Positions 8,635-20,100 of a stretch of 64,000 bases of DNA are shown in pieces. How positions within the stretch are numbered: the first letter of the stretch is position 1; the number at the start of each line of letters is the position of its first letter. Below the pieces are notes generated by a model. It searched no databases. It was not told the origin of the DNA and saw nothing but the letters and a program-made list of their open reading frames with translations. Where the stretch lies: contig NZ_NSCM01000004.1 of NCBI RefSeq assembly GCF_003287735.1, positions 62,001 through 126,000 of the forward strand, in the 5' to 3' direction. The position numbers and the translations under genes are program-made. The DNA is from Photorhabdus bodei (GTDB lineage: Bacteria; Pseudomonadota; Gammaproteobacteria; Enterobacterales; Enterobacteriaceae).

Positions 8635-10533
8635 ATGTCATTCAACGCTTTTTATCAGCAGTCCATTGATGATCCCAACGCTTTCTGGGCTGAGCAGGCG
8701 CAACGTATTTTCTGGCAACATCCTTTTGAGCAAGTGCTGGATTATAGCAATCCTCCTTTTGCTGGTTGGTTTTGCGGGGGAAAAACCAACCTATGCTACA
8801 ACGCGTTGGATCGCTGGCTGGAAAGCCAGCCTGATGCTAAGGCGCTCATCACCATCTCAACAGAAACTCATAGTGAGAAAGTATTTACTTTCAGGGAATT
8901 ACATCAGGAAGTGAATCGAGCGGCTGCCATGATGCTCTCTCTGGGCGTTAAAAAAGGCGACAGAGTTTTGGTTTATATGCCGATGATTGCCGAAGCGTTG
9001 TTTGTTTTGCTCGCTTGTGCCCGTATTGGTGCCGTTCACTCTGTTGTCTTTGGTGGTTTTGCTTCCCAGAGCCTTGCCACACGGTTGGATAATGCTGAAC
9101 CGGTGTTGGTGGTGTCTGCTGATGGGGGAGCGCGTGGTGGAAAAATTATTCCTTACAAACCATTGTTAGATGAAGCCATCGAACTGGCGAACCACAAACC
9201 CCGCCATGTACTGATGGTTAATCGTGGACTGGCAGAAATGGTTTGGGTACCGGGGAGAGATATCGATTTCGCGACATTGCGGCAGGAGTACTTTGATGCT
9301 GACATTCCCGTAACCTGGCTTGAATCAAATGAAACCTCCTGTGTACTCTATACTTCCGGTACGACGGGCACGCCAAAGGGAGTGCAGCGTGATGTTGGCG
9401 GTTATGCTGTCGCACTGGCAACATCTATGGATATCATTTTTGGTGGTAAAGCGGGTGAGGTATTTTTTAGCACCTCAGATATTGGTTGGATCGTCGGGCA
9501 TTCTTATATTGTCTATGCTCCTTTAATTGCAGGAATGGCGACGATTATGTATGAGGGGGTGCCGATACGGCCAGATGCGGGTATTTGGTGGAAAATAGTA
9601 GAAAAATATCAAGTAACACGGATGTTTTCAGCACCTACAGCTATTCGTGTACTGAAAAAATATTCGGTTGAATGTATTGGTAAATACGATATTTCATCAC
9701 TTAAGTCATTGTATTTGGCGGGAGAGCCGCTTGATGAACATACCGCCCGCTGGATTGCCGAGGCTATCAACGTCCCTGTCATTGATAATTACTGGCAGAC
9801 CGAGACTGGTTGGCCAATTATGGCTATCGCCCGTACGCTGGATGACAGGCCGAGTCGATTTGGCAGTACTGGCTTCCCGATGTATGGCTTTCATGTCAAG
9901 CTCATCAATGAACTGACTGGCGAGGCGTGTGGTAATAACGAAAAAGGTATGCTCGTTATTGAAGGACCTTTACCACCGGGTTGTATTCAAACTATCTATG
10001 GTGATGATACCCGTTTTATCAATACTTATTGGCGTCATTTCGATCATTCAGTTTATTCCACATTTGATTGGGGTATCCGTGATAGTGACGGCTATTATTT
10101 TATTTTGGGGCGTTCGGATGATGTGATTAATGTGGCCGGGCATCGTCTGGGAACGCGGGAGATAGAAGAGTGTATCGCCAGCCATGAAGATGTTGCCGAA
10201 GTGGCTGTGATTGGCATTAAGGATGCCATCAAAGGGCAAGTCGCGGTTGCTTTTGTTGTCCTCAAGGATGGGCGGGAGATCCAGAATGCCGAGCATTTTG
10301 CTATTTTGGAAAAGGTTTTGATGGATTTGGTAAATAAACAAATTGGTAGCGTAGGCCGTCCGGCACGAGTCTATTTTGTCTCTCAGCTTCCCAAAACACG
10401 TTCAGGAAAAATGTTGCGTCGAACCATGCAGGCAATATGTGAAGGGCGTGAACCCGGTGATCTTGCCCTAATTGAAAATCCTACTGCACTGGATGTCATT
10501 CGAGAAGCTGTTTCAGTAAATAGCTTGTCATGA
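8635..10533 (+). CDS. prpE: PrpE, propionyl-CoA synthetase
   Basis: PrpE activates propionate to propionyl-CoA with ATP, feeding PrpC. The 632-residue protein is an acyl-CoA synthetase of the acetyl-CoA synthetase class: AMP-binding motif YTSGTTGTPKGV at about 238-249 and YWQTETGW at about 382, with the acylation-site lysine motif KTRSGKMLRR near the C-terminus. The ATG at 8635 after TAGGAGAG is preferred over the upstream in-frame ATG at 8596. Last gene of the prp operon; no clear intrinsic terminator follows. Confidence 0.96.
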   Translation: MSFNAFYQQSIDDPNAFWAEQAQRIFWQHPFEQVLDYSNPPFAGWFCGGKTNLCYNALDRWLESQPDAKALITISTETHSEKVFTFRELHQEVNRAAAMMLSLGVKKGDRVLVYMPMIAEALFVLLACARIGAVHSVVFGGFASQSLATRLDNAEPVLVVSADGGARGGKIIPYKPLLDEAIELANHKPRHVLMVNRGLAEMVWVPGRDIDFATLRQEYFDADIPVTWLESNETSCVLYTSGTTGTPKGVQRDVGGYAVALATSMDIIFGGKAGEVFFSTSDIGWIVGHSYIVYAPLIAGMATIMYEGVPIRPDAGIWWKIVEKYQVTRMFSAPTAIRVLKKYSVECIGKYDISSLKSLYLAGEPLDEHTARWIAEAINVPVIDNYWQTETGWPIMAIARTLDDRPSRFGSTGFPMYGFHVKLINELTGEACGNNEKGMLVIEGPLPPGCIQTIYGDDTRFINTYWRHFDHSVYSTFDWGIRDSDGYYFILGRSDDVINVAGHRLGTREIEECIASHEDVAEVAVIGIKDAIKGQVAVAFVVLKDGREIQNAEHFAILEKVLMDLVNKQIGSVGRPARVYFVSQLPKTRSGKMLRRTMQAICEGREPGDLALIENPTALDVIREAVSVNSLS

Positions 10534-11068
10534 TATTGCGGCACTTTTATTTTTCCTTGTTGATTTTCTAAAGAGGAAAGTGGCATTTGAATATCTGAAT
10601 GATTTCGTTTGTTGAGCACAACTATAACTCTTGTAATTAACTCCGAGGGTTTCTTTCTAATATATTCGTTTTTTTTGATTAGTGTTTGGCTTTTATTAGT
10701 GTTTTGTTTGTGTTAATGTTCAGCCTATGTTAATGTTCCCTTTGTACTTTAAATATAAAAAATTATTTCAAGATGTGTTTTACTTTTGCCTTCGCATAAG
10801 TTGGCTGGCTATTATTTTTCAACATATGTCGAAGTAGAGAATTAAATGGCACAAAGCTAATTGGCTATAATTTGAATGGGGTTATAACCGCAGTAGATTT
10901 AAAAATGGCATTGTGGAATAAAAAAGATATTAGAAATATGCGGAGTTCTATGTTTACAAAACCATTATGTGAATACAAGTCTATCCATACCTATTATAAA
11001 AGGCAACAATTACAGATAGCAGAAATGGCTATTTTTTAGAAAATATAGATTAGGGAATAAAATAGTGA
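10534..11068. other. AT-rich intergenic spacer between prpE and the NRPS cluster
   Basis: About 535 bp with no credible gene. The sequence is low in GC and carries several T-runs but no convincing hairpin terminator. The promoter of the downstream cluster probably lies between the ERIC that follows (11069-11195) and the first gene at 11428, but no confident -35/-10 pair was identified. Confidence 0.4.
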
Positions 11069-11195
11069 TATACCCTATGGATTTCAAGATGCATCGCGAC
11101 GGCAAGGGAGTGAATCCCCGGGAGCATAGATAACTATGTGACCGGGGTGAGCGAGTGCAGCCAACAAAGAGGCAGCTTGAAAGATGACGGATATA
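11069..11195 (+). repeat. ERIC element 3
   Basis: This is a 127-bp ERIC copy bounded by TATA at the left and ATATA at the right. It has small differences from the others (GCGACGGCAAGGGAGTG, GGCAGCTTGAAAG). It sits in the upstream region of the NRPS cluster, about 230 bp before the first gene. Confidence 0.9.
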
Positions 11196-11427
11196 TGATG
11201 AAATGCGCTTCAAACCTGTATTTATCGGTAGAGGATTTAGGGCTGTATGTATGGTCGAAAAATAGGAAAATACCCGATTACTTTGATAGGTTTTAAGCTA
11301 AAGATTATAATGAGAAAGTTACAACAGAAATAACTTTTTTAGTTATTATTTTATGATTGTCTCAATATAAACAGATTACTCCGACTTAAATCAATTTGGC
11401 TTTTATCTGAATTACTGTGGAGTTATT

Positions 11428-12738
11428 ATGGAAATAGAAGAAATATTTAATAATTATGAGTCTAAAGCTCGTTCATATTGCCGTAGATTTCCCGTAGTAT
11501 TTAGAAGTGGTATAGGTTCTACCTTAATCGATATAGATGGTAACAGTTACATTGATTTTTTATGTGGCGCTGGCGCGCTGAACTATGGACATAATAATAC
11601 AATCATAAAACAACAAATTTTTAAGTATATTCAAGATGATGGTATTATTATGGGGCTTGATTTGTACTCGGAAGCAAAAATGGAGTTTATATCGACATTT
11701 GTTGATAAAATTTTGCAACCAAGACAGCTTGAATATCGTTTACAATTTACCAGCCCTACGGGTACGAGCGTCATTGAATCTGCGGTAAAATTAGCAAGAA
11801 AGTATACAAAAAGAGAAAATATTGTTTGTTTTACCAACGCCTTTCACGGTATGACAGGGGTGTCGCTCAGTTTAACAGGTAGTCAACATCATCGCCAACC
11901 TGGGTTATATTCTCAGATTACGCGCTTACCATTTGATGGTTATATCGATGGAGAATTTAATTATATAGGATATTTTAGAAAGCTACTTACCGATTCCAGT
12001 TCAGGGGTTGATCTTCCCGCAGCGGTAATTCTTGAGACTGTACAGGGAGAAGGCGGATTAAATGTTGCTTCTGTTGAATGGTTGAGAGCGTTGAGAGAAT
12101 TGACCGAAGAGTTCAACATTCTACTAATCGTTGATGACATTCAATCTGGTTGTGGTCGTACCGGAACATTCTTTAGTTTTGAGCGCGCAAATATTAAACC
12201 TGATCTCGTTTGTCTTTCCAAATCTATTGGTGGTATTGGGCTGCCTATGTCTTTACTGCTTATTTCTCCTGATATCGATGTGTGGAAACCGGCAGAAGAC
12301 AACGGCACATTTCGAGGTAATAACTTAGCATTTGTTGCTTCAAAAGCAATGTTAAATGAATATTGGGGCGACAGCTCTTTTCAGAAAATAATTCAGTATA
12401 AGGCTGAATTAATCCGAACGCACTTGAACGCTTTAGCTAAAGAGTATCATGAACTTGTACTGCGAGTTAAAGGGATTGGATTCATGCAAGGTATAGAAAT
12501 GATTGATTCCTCATTAACACAGTATTTGGTGAAGCATTGTTTTGAAAATGGTTTGATTGTGGAGTTGTGCGGCCCCAATGATGAAGTGTTGAAATTGATG
12601 CCTGCTTTGACTATTGATGAAGAGACACTTGTAAAAGGATTGAAGATTATAGAACAGGCTTTCGCCAGTTTAAAAGCGAGGAACAGTGATAACGTCGAAA
12701 GTAAAGTTCAAAGGTTACCGGTTAGCAGCAATTATTAG
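11428..12738 (+). CDS. Diaminobutyrate-2-oxoglutarate aminotransferase (EctB-like), Dab supply
   Basis: This 436-residue class III PLP aminotransferase closely resembles EctB/Dat enzymes, which make L-2,4-diaminobutyrate (Dab) from aspartate semialdehyde using glutamate. Family signatures are RSYCRRFPVVF at the start, IDFLCGAGALNYGHNN, ETVQGEGGLNVAS, LIVDDIQSGCGRTGTFFSFE, the PLP lysine in LSKSIGGIGLPM (about K265) and GTFRGNNLAF. No ectA or ectC is adjacent, so ectoine synthesis is unlikely. It is the first gene of the cluster, and one NRPS adenylation domain has a Dab-like code. A GGAG box precedes the ATG. Confidence 0.88.
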   Translation: MEIEEIFNNYESKARSYCRRFPVVFRSGIGSTLIDIDGNSYIDFLCGAGALNYGHNNTIIKQQIFKYIQDDGIIMGLDLYSEAKMEFISTFVDKILQPRQLEYRLQFTSPTGTSVIESAVKLARKYTKRENIVCFTNAFHGMTGVSLSLTGSQHHRQPGLYSQITRLPFDGYIDGEFNYIGYFRKLLTDSSSGVDLPAAVILETVQGEGGLNVASVEWLRALRELTEEFNILLIVDDIQSGCGRTGTFFSFERANIKPDLVCLSKSIGGIGLPMSLLLISPDIDVWKPAEDNGTFRGNNLAFVASKAMLNEYWGDSSFQKIIQYKAELIRTHLNALAKEYHELVLRVKGIGFMQGIEMIDSSLTQYLVKHCFENGLIVELCGPNDEVLKLMPALTIDEETLVKGLKIIEQAFASLKARNSDNVESKVQRLPVSSNY

Positions 12739-12754
12739 CTAGGAGTGTAGAATT

Positions 12755-13603
12755 ATGAGCCGTGTAGTAGAACTTACTAAGTTTAATCAGCTTGAATTTC
12801 ATCAGACACTTGCTCGGGGATACGTAATTGTTTACCGAGGATTATTGCAAGACTGGCCTGCGATAAGACAATGGGATGCTAAATACTTTCAAGATAAATG
12901 TCCTCAAATTGACATTGTGATCAAATTTTTTGATGCAAATGGCGTGCGTTCTGAGCAAACCAAAATGTATCGTTATTTAGAAATTCTGAATGCATATAAA
13001 AAAGGGGAGATGGGTAACGATATTCCCTATTGTCATGACATTCCTATCTTTTTACAAGCTCAGCAGTTACTTGATGATGTTGGTGATTTTCCTCTAACTA
13101 TTTTGCCAAAGCTTTATCGAAATGAATGGTGGAAATTTGTTCAATTTTTTATGTCTCCAGCCGGCGCTATAACGCCACTGCATTTTGATACTTTAAGAAC
13201 GAACAATCTATTTTTTCAGATAAAGGGAAGTAAAAGATTCTCTTTTATTCCTTGGGAAGAAAGAGATGCTTGTTCTCGTCGAGGGTGGCGCTGGTTTGAG
13301 TATAATCCTGAAATTCAGCATGTGGGTGAGATAAACAAATCCACGATTGAGGTGCATCAAGGCGATATATTAATCATGCCAGCGGGTATGCTTCATCATG
13401 TAAGAACGTTGACTGATAGCATTTCTTTTAATATCGATTTTCATACTCGATCTTCGGCCTTTGTCAGTTTTAAGAGCATTAAAGAAAAAATGCCGAGTGA
13501 AAATTTGTATTACAATTGGCTAAGTTTATGTGGACTTTTGGGATTAATGAAGCGCGAAAATTTTTTCGAGAAGTACCGCCCGTATCTTAATTATATTTCT
13601 TAG
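12755..13603 (+). CDS. JmjC/cupin_8-type Fe(II)/2-oxoglutarate oxygenase (copy 1)
   Basis: This 282-residue protein has a cupin-like JmjC domain. The metal triad is visible as HFD (about H143, D145, in ITPLHFD) and a distal His in MPAGMLHHV (about H214). It begins after AGGAG, 16 bp downstream of the aminotransferase. JmjC-type small oxygenases hydroxylate amino acid side chains, including lysine. In this cluster a role in making a hydroxylated residue (Lys or Dab, free or carrier-bound) is likely, but the substrate is not shown. A second, divergent member closes the cluster (55310-56143). Confidence 0.75.
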   Translation: MSRVVELTKFNQLEFHQTLARGYVIVYRGLLQDWPAIRQWDAKYFQDKCPQIDIVIKFFDANGVRSEQTKMYRYLEILNAYKKGEMGNDIPYCHDIPIFLQAQQLLDDVGDFPLTILPKLYRNEWWKFVQFFMSPAGAITPLHFDTLRTNNLFFQIKGSKRFSFIPWEERDACSRRGWRWFEYNPEIQHVGEINKSTIEVHQGDILIMPAGMLHHVRTLTDSISFNIDFHTRSSAFVSFKSIKEKMPSENLYYNWLSLCGLLGLMKRENFFEKYRPYLNYIS

Positions 13604-13621
13604 AAAGCGAGTAGGTTAATT

Positions 13622-14077
13622 ATGAAAGTATCTTTGATTGATGTCGATAAAGACAACTATGAGGATGTAATGTCTCTTGAAGTTGAACCTGGACAGGAAG
13701 TTTTCGTCGCACCAAATTCAGAGTCAATTGTCGAATCACATTTTAATGAATATTGCAGAGCAAGAGTGATCTGCTACGACGAAGAGGTGGTGGGTTTTGC
13801 AATGTATGAGCGCTGCGTTAATGAAGGCAAACCCAACGAATATAATCTGTATCGAATGATGATTGATAAGTCTTACCAAAACCAAGGTATTGGAGGAGCG
13901 GCGATGCAGTTATTACTGGATGAAATGAAACAGCAGCCTGATTGTCACAGGATTACTGTCTGTTATGACGAAACTAGCGAACGCCATAAATCATTTTATC
14001 AACGTTTTGGTTTTGTGGAAGTGGGCTATTATGATGAATATGAGGAAATGCTGGCTGAAATTATTGTTAGGAGATGA
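13622..14077 (+). CDS. GNAT N-acetyltransferase, probable self-resistance enzyme (OatA type)
   Basis: This 151-residue GNAT protein has the acetyl-CoA binding motif in YQNQGIGGAAM (Q-x-x-G-x-G/A) and a spermidine acetyltransferase-like C-terminus (RHKSFYQRFGFVE). It is the only acetyltransferase in the cluster and lies directly before the first NRPS gene. In published work on odilorhabdins, as I remember it, the cluster-linked enzyme OatA acetylates a side-chain amine of the antibiotic and gives the producer resistance. If this cluster is odilorhabdin-type, this gene is the natural OatA counterpart. A tailoring role is the alternative. Confidence 0.75.
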   Translation: MKVSLIDVDKDNYEDVMSLEVEPGQEVFVAPNSESIVESHFNEYCRARVICYDEEVVGFAMYERCVNEGKPNEYNLYRMMIDKSYQNQGIGGAAMQLLLDEMKQQPDCHRITVCYDETSERHKSFYQRFGFVEVGYYDEYEEMLAEIIVRR

Positions 14078-14136
14078 CTTTAATGAGCTTGTAAATAATA
14101 AAAACTAAAAATGACATCTTTCAAAGGGATTATAGT

Positions 14137-17100
14137 ATGTTTCTAGATAAAGTTGAACAGCTTGTTATTCCACTAAATCAACAGCAAAAGGAAATTTATC
14201 TTGATCATATAAATAGAGAGGATACCGCAGCGTTCAATATAGGTGGTTATGTTGAGATTAAACAATCTATTAATATAAAGAATCTCGAATGCGCCATAAA
14301 ATACACTATCCAAGAACACGCTGTACTTCGATGCTCAATAGTTGATAAGTACTCAATGCCGCATCATGTTGATTCGGATGCGCTAAAAGGTACAGTTGAG
14401 TTTGCTCATATTGTTCAAGACCATCACTTTGAACTGTCTCATTTAGATCTTTCGGGTGAAGAAGAGGCGGAATCTAAAGCTTTGGCTATTGTTGAACGGA
14501 TATTCTCTGAGCCATTTAGATTAGCACAGGATGTGCTTTATCGAGTCGGCTTAATTCAGTTGGCTGCAAATCGTTTCTGGCTATACTTTATTTCTCACCA
14601 CATCATCATTGATGGTGTCGGTTATGCTAACTGGTTTCGAAGTATTTTCGACGCCTACCAGCAATTGGAACTGGGAAATACGCCTAAAGAAAACACGGGA
14701 GTACGGTTTCTCGATCTTGCTGCACAACCGTTACCGGAGAATTATAATCAGCAACTCGCCAAAGCAGCTAAATACTGGAAAGAGTTACTCCACCACTTGC
14801 CGGATGTGCCTTTCCAATGTAGGAAAGAAGGCTTTGGAACTGCTGATTCAAGAAAAAATAGCAGGCTTGTACACTTTATCAAACCTGATAGATATCAGTC
14901 ATTTTTAACCAAGGCGAGTCAGTGCAATTTACCCATATCGCCACTTTTTATTACAGCTATTGCTTCTCTAGTAAACCGTATCAACCAAAGTGATGGGGTC
15001 CTTATCGGGACGCCTTTACATAATCGTACTACATCAGCTCAACGCAATATGGTTGGTTCGTTTATATCGATGCTACCGGTGATGTGCGTGCAAAATGAGC
15101 AGATATCGGTGGCTGAATCAGTGGCAATGACAGCACGTACTATAAAAAGTGGCTATCGTTATCGCTCTTATCCTTCGAGTGCCTTATATAAGGATTTGTC
15201 TTTACGTGCTCAAGGTCGTGAACGTCTTTTTGATATTGTTTTTAACTATCAACAGATTGATTTTGATTTCAGTGCTAGTGGCTTGGATACGGAGACTCAT
15301 TACCTTAGCCATGGACGTGAAGATATTCCTCTCACCGTTATATTATGTGATTACGGTGACAAGCAAAGCACTCAGCTTCAACTAGATTATCGTCATGATT
15401 ATTTCTCGTCACATCAGGCTGAACATTTATTGCAAAGCATTATGACTTTGGTTGAACAAATGGTTGCACAGCCTGAAGCGTTATTAACTTCACTTGATCT
15501 GGTGAGTAAAGGCGTTGAACAGGCGTTATGGCATCTTAGTCAATCGGCTGTGCCAGGAGAAAAACCTGTCTGTCCGACCATCACATTAGTGCATGAGCAA
15601 ATTGAGCAATATGCAAAACGGCATCCTGATGCCATTGCTATCGTGGATGGCGAACGACAAATGTCTTACGCCGCATTGAACAGTAAAGCCAATCAGTTAG
15701 CTAACTATTTAATTGAGCAGGGGGTTCGGCCTGATAGCCGTGTTGCTATTTGCTTGCCGCGTTCGAGCGAGATGGTCGTGGCGATGTTGGCGACGCTGAA
15801 AGCCGGAGCTGCTTATGTACCTATGGACCCTGATTATCCCGATGGTCGTTTGCAGTTTATGCTGACCGATGCTGAACCTGTTGTTTGCATAACCGTGTCT
15901 TCCATTGCGTATCGATTCGCAGCATGCGAGATCACAACACTATTGCTGGATGATGCTCAGCTTAATGAACATTTGGCTTTGCGTTCTGTGGCAAACATAT
16001 CCGCAAGCAATATTGGCTTACAGTTGGAACATCTGGCTTATGTGATTTATACCTCCGGCACAACGGGGCAGCCCAAAGGGGTGATGGTTGAACATAAACA
16101 GTTGAATCATTTTGTTGCACACATTACAGAGTTTTATAGACTGACTGAACATGATAAGTTTTTGCAGTTTTCTTCGGTTAGCTTCGATATTTCCGTGGAA
16201 GAATGTTTCGGCTCCTTATGCAACGGCGGCACTCTGGTGTTACGAGCCGATGATATTCATTACGATTTTGATGCATTTTGGGCATTTTGCCGACACCATG
16301 AAATTTCGGTGACCAGTTTACCTACCGCTTTTTGGCATCAACTGGTGAATTACAGTCGTCAACCTATTGATTCTTCACTACGTTTAGTGATCTTAGGCGG
16401 CGAAATGGTTAAATCCGTTAGTGCTCGCGAATGGTTCGAGCGTGGTCCTGCTATCGAACTTATCAACACATACGGCCCGACCGAAACAACCGTAACCGCG
16501 TCTGCTTACTGCATGACATCCTTGGCTGATGTCACGGCGATGATTCCCATTGGTAAAGCTAATTATGGCACCCAGCTTTATATATTAGATACGAATTTAA
16601 AAAGTGTCCCCTCAGGGTTTCAGGGGGAATTATATATTGGTGGAACAGGTGTAACACGTGGCTATCTTAATCGTGAACAAGATAGCGAGAAGTACTTTGT
16701 GGCTAATCCTTTTGGTTCGGGGCGACTTTACCGTACAGGAGATATCGTACGTCAGTTACCCGACGGTAATTTAGAGTTTATTGGGCGCAATGATAACCAA
16801 GTAAAAATAAACGGTTTTCGTATTGAGCCGGAAGAAATCAGCAATCAATTAATGGATTATCCCGGCATTCATGAAGCGGTTGTCTATCCTCGACAGCTTG
16901 GCTCTGATGATCGACTGCAATTAATTGCTTACGTTGTTGCTGAAGGAACCATCAATATTAATGCCATTCGTCTGGCGATGAAGAACAAACTGGCTGATTA
17001 CATGTTGCCTGTTGCCGTTGTGCAGTTAGAAAAATTACCCCTGACACAAAACGGCAAATTAGACTTTAAGCAATTACCACTACCACAAAAACAAGATTAT

Positions 17101-20100
17101 AGTCAGCAGGGATTTGTTGCCCCTGAAGGCGAAGCTGAGCGGGTATTAGCACAACTGTGGCAGTCGCTATTAGCTTTAAATAAAGTCAGTCGCCATGACA
17201 ACTTTTTTGCCCTGGGTGGTCACTCTTTATTAATTATGTCAATGCGAGCAGAGTTGGCTCAACGTGGTTATGAACTGCCTATGCGCGCGATTTACCGAAC
17301 TAATACGCTGGCAGAACTGGCATTACATTTATCTTGTGTCCGTAAGGATGAGGAAACGTTAACCCACCAAGAGGTGGCGGTTAACAAGCTTGCGGAGCAT
17401 GTTGAACATATCACGCCTGATATGTTGGATATGGTGATTTTGAATGAAAAAGAGATCGCGGTTATTTGCCAACAAGTTGAGGGCGGTGCCAGTAACATAC
17501 AAGATATTTACCCATTATCACCGTTGCAGGAAGGCATTTTCTTTCACCATCGAATGAATGAACAGCATGATACTTATATCATTCCCATTCTGATAAAGTT
17601 TACTAATGAGCAAAAGCTGACAGCATTTCTACATACGCTTGATAAGATAGTGGCGCGTCATGATATTTTCCGCACCTCTATTCATTGGCATGATTTAACC
17701 ACGCCAGTTCAGGTTGTTCATCGAACCGCTGCTGTTCCTTTACAATGGCAAGCTGTTGCTCCAGGTTTCTCGGCATTGGGAACGTTGGCGGAATTATCTG
17801 CTATTGAACACCACCATATGAAGCTGGATCGTGCGCCTATGATGCAAGCGATTGCGGCCAAAGATACGAAGACCGACGCGTGTTTTCTACTATTAAAGCA
17901 ACATCATTTATTAAGTGATCATATTTCTGTCTTATTGCAAATTGCAGAAATGCACGCTTTGCTTGAAGATCCAAATGTATTATTGCCTACCCCGGTTCAA
18001 TATCGTGAGTTTGTTGCTTATTCGTTAAGCGCTAATCAATCCAATAGCGGTGTTGATTACTTTAAAGCTAAACTGTCTGATGTTGCTGAAACCACCGCGC
18101 CTTTCGGGTTATTAGATGTTTATAACGACGGATTGAAAATAGAGACTGTCAGAGAATTGGTCGGTCCGCGTTTAGCGCAACAGATTATTGGCCTGTCTAT
18201 TCAACACTGCATCAGCGCTGCGAATATTTTTTATTTGTCTTGGGCGTTGGTGGTTGCCAAATGCAGCGGTAAATCCGATGTTGTTTTTGGTTCCATGATG
18301 TCAGGACGACAACAAGCTATTCGTGGTAGTGATCGTATTCTGGGCATGTTGATCAATTTGTTGCCTATACGCATCAATTTGGCGGATTTGTCGGTAAGCG
18401 AAGCATTAAAGCAGATTCATGATGAGCTCATTGAATTAGCTGACTATGAGCATTTTCCGCTTTCCGAGGCGTTGCGTTACAGCGCTTTGCCCGGTGGCAC
18501 GCCCTTGTTTACCAGTTTGTTGAATTTCAGTCATAAAAGCGAATTAGCTGTTGCCAACCAAAGTCATCATTTTGAAATGATAGACACTAAAGAGTACACC
18601 AACTATCCATTAGAAATGGGCGTTGAGCAACTCGATGATGATTTCATAATCCAAGTTCATGTTGAGTCACAAGTCGGGGCGAATAATGTTCTGATGTATA
18701 TAAGAACAGCATTGGAAGCGATTATTCATGCACTTGGTCAAGCTCCGCAAACACCATTGTTGACATTATCCATAACGCCTATTCGCGAACAGCAGCGGAT
18801 TATTAATGAATTTAATAGTCCTGTCGTTGCTTATGATAAAACAGTGGCGATTCATCAACGCTTTGAACATCAGGTAGTAAAAACACCGGCGGCCATTGCT
18901 GCAGTATGTAATACAAATCGCATCACTTATGCTGAACTTAATCGGCGCGCTAATCAGCTAGCTCACTACTTGATAGCACAAGGCGTGGTACGCAATCATA
19001 TTGTTGCTATCTATGCCGAACGTTCCATTGAGTTTGTCATTGCCATGCTTGGCATTATGAAAGCCGGCGCTGCTTACGTTCCTTTGGACCCCACTAATCC
19101 TCCTGAGCGTTTGTCGTATATGTTGGCTGACTCTGGGGTTAATGTGGTTTTAACGCAAAGCCATCTGAATGGGTTAACCTTCAATGGTCAGAAACGTTTT
19201 CGGTTGGATGTGGACTGGCCCTCATTGGATCATTACCCAAATACTCACCCGGAGGTTGAGTGTTATCCTGATGATCTGGCTTATATGATTTATACTTCCG
19301 GTTCTACTGGCAAACCTAAAGGTGCGTTGGTGCACCATGCCGGGGCTTTGAATCATATTGATGCCGAATTTGATGTTCTCGGTTTTATGGGGAGTGATAA
19401 CCAACTGTTATCACGTAACTTTCTACAAAGTGCGGCGGCTTCTTCCGATGTATCCGTGTGGCAATTTCTGGCACCTTTGTTAAGTGGGGGCAAAACAGTC
19501 ATTCTGCCTGATGCGATGGATTTGCCTGAATATGTTCGTGTGTTGCAAGACGAACATATTCATCTGATTCAAACCGCTCCGTCCGTGTTGAAAATATTGT
19601 TAGAACACTTGCTTAGTCAGGGTGAGGCAGCAACGCCATTGCCAGATCTGAAATGGTTAATGATTATTGCTGAACCTTGTCCTGTGCCTTTGGTTAATCG
19701 CTGGTTGCAATATTACCCTGAGATTCCGGTGATGAATGGTTACGGGCCTAGCGAAGCATCGGACGATATTACCTATTTTATTATTGACAAACCGCTAGAA
19801 GAGCGGGTTAAAAATATTCCTATAGGCAAGCCGTTGCCAAACCTGACCATGTATGTTCTGGATCAACATATGCAAATTCTGCCGACTAATGTTATTGGCG
19901 AATTATGTGTGTCCGGTGTTGGTGTGGGTAAAGGTTATTGGAATAAACCTGAAAAAACGGCAGAAAGTTTTAAAGATAATCCCTTCCACACCATGAACGG
20001 GCATGGGGCCCGGCTTTATCGCACCGGCGATTTAGGTTATTGGAACGCCAATGGCAATCTCGAACTCATCGGGCGTATTGATAATCAGGTAAAAGTTCGT

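Noticed and set aside
11428..14077. Ectoine biosynthesis (EctB-like enzyme next to an acetyltransferase)
   Set aside because: The GNAT protein is spermidine acetyltransferase-like rather than EctA-like, there is no ectC, and the genes run into NRPS genes with a Dab-type adenylation domain.
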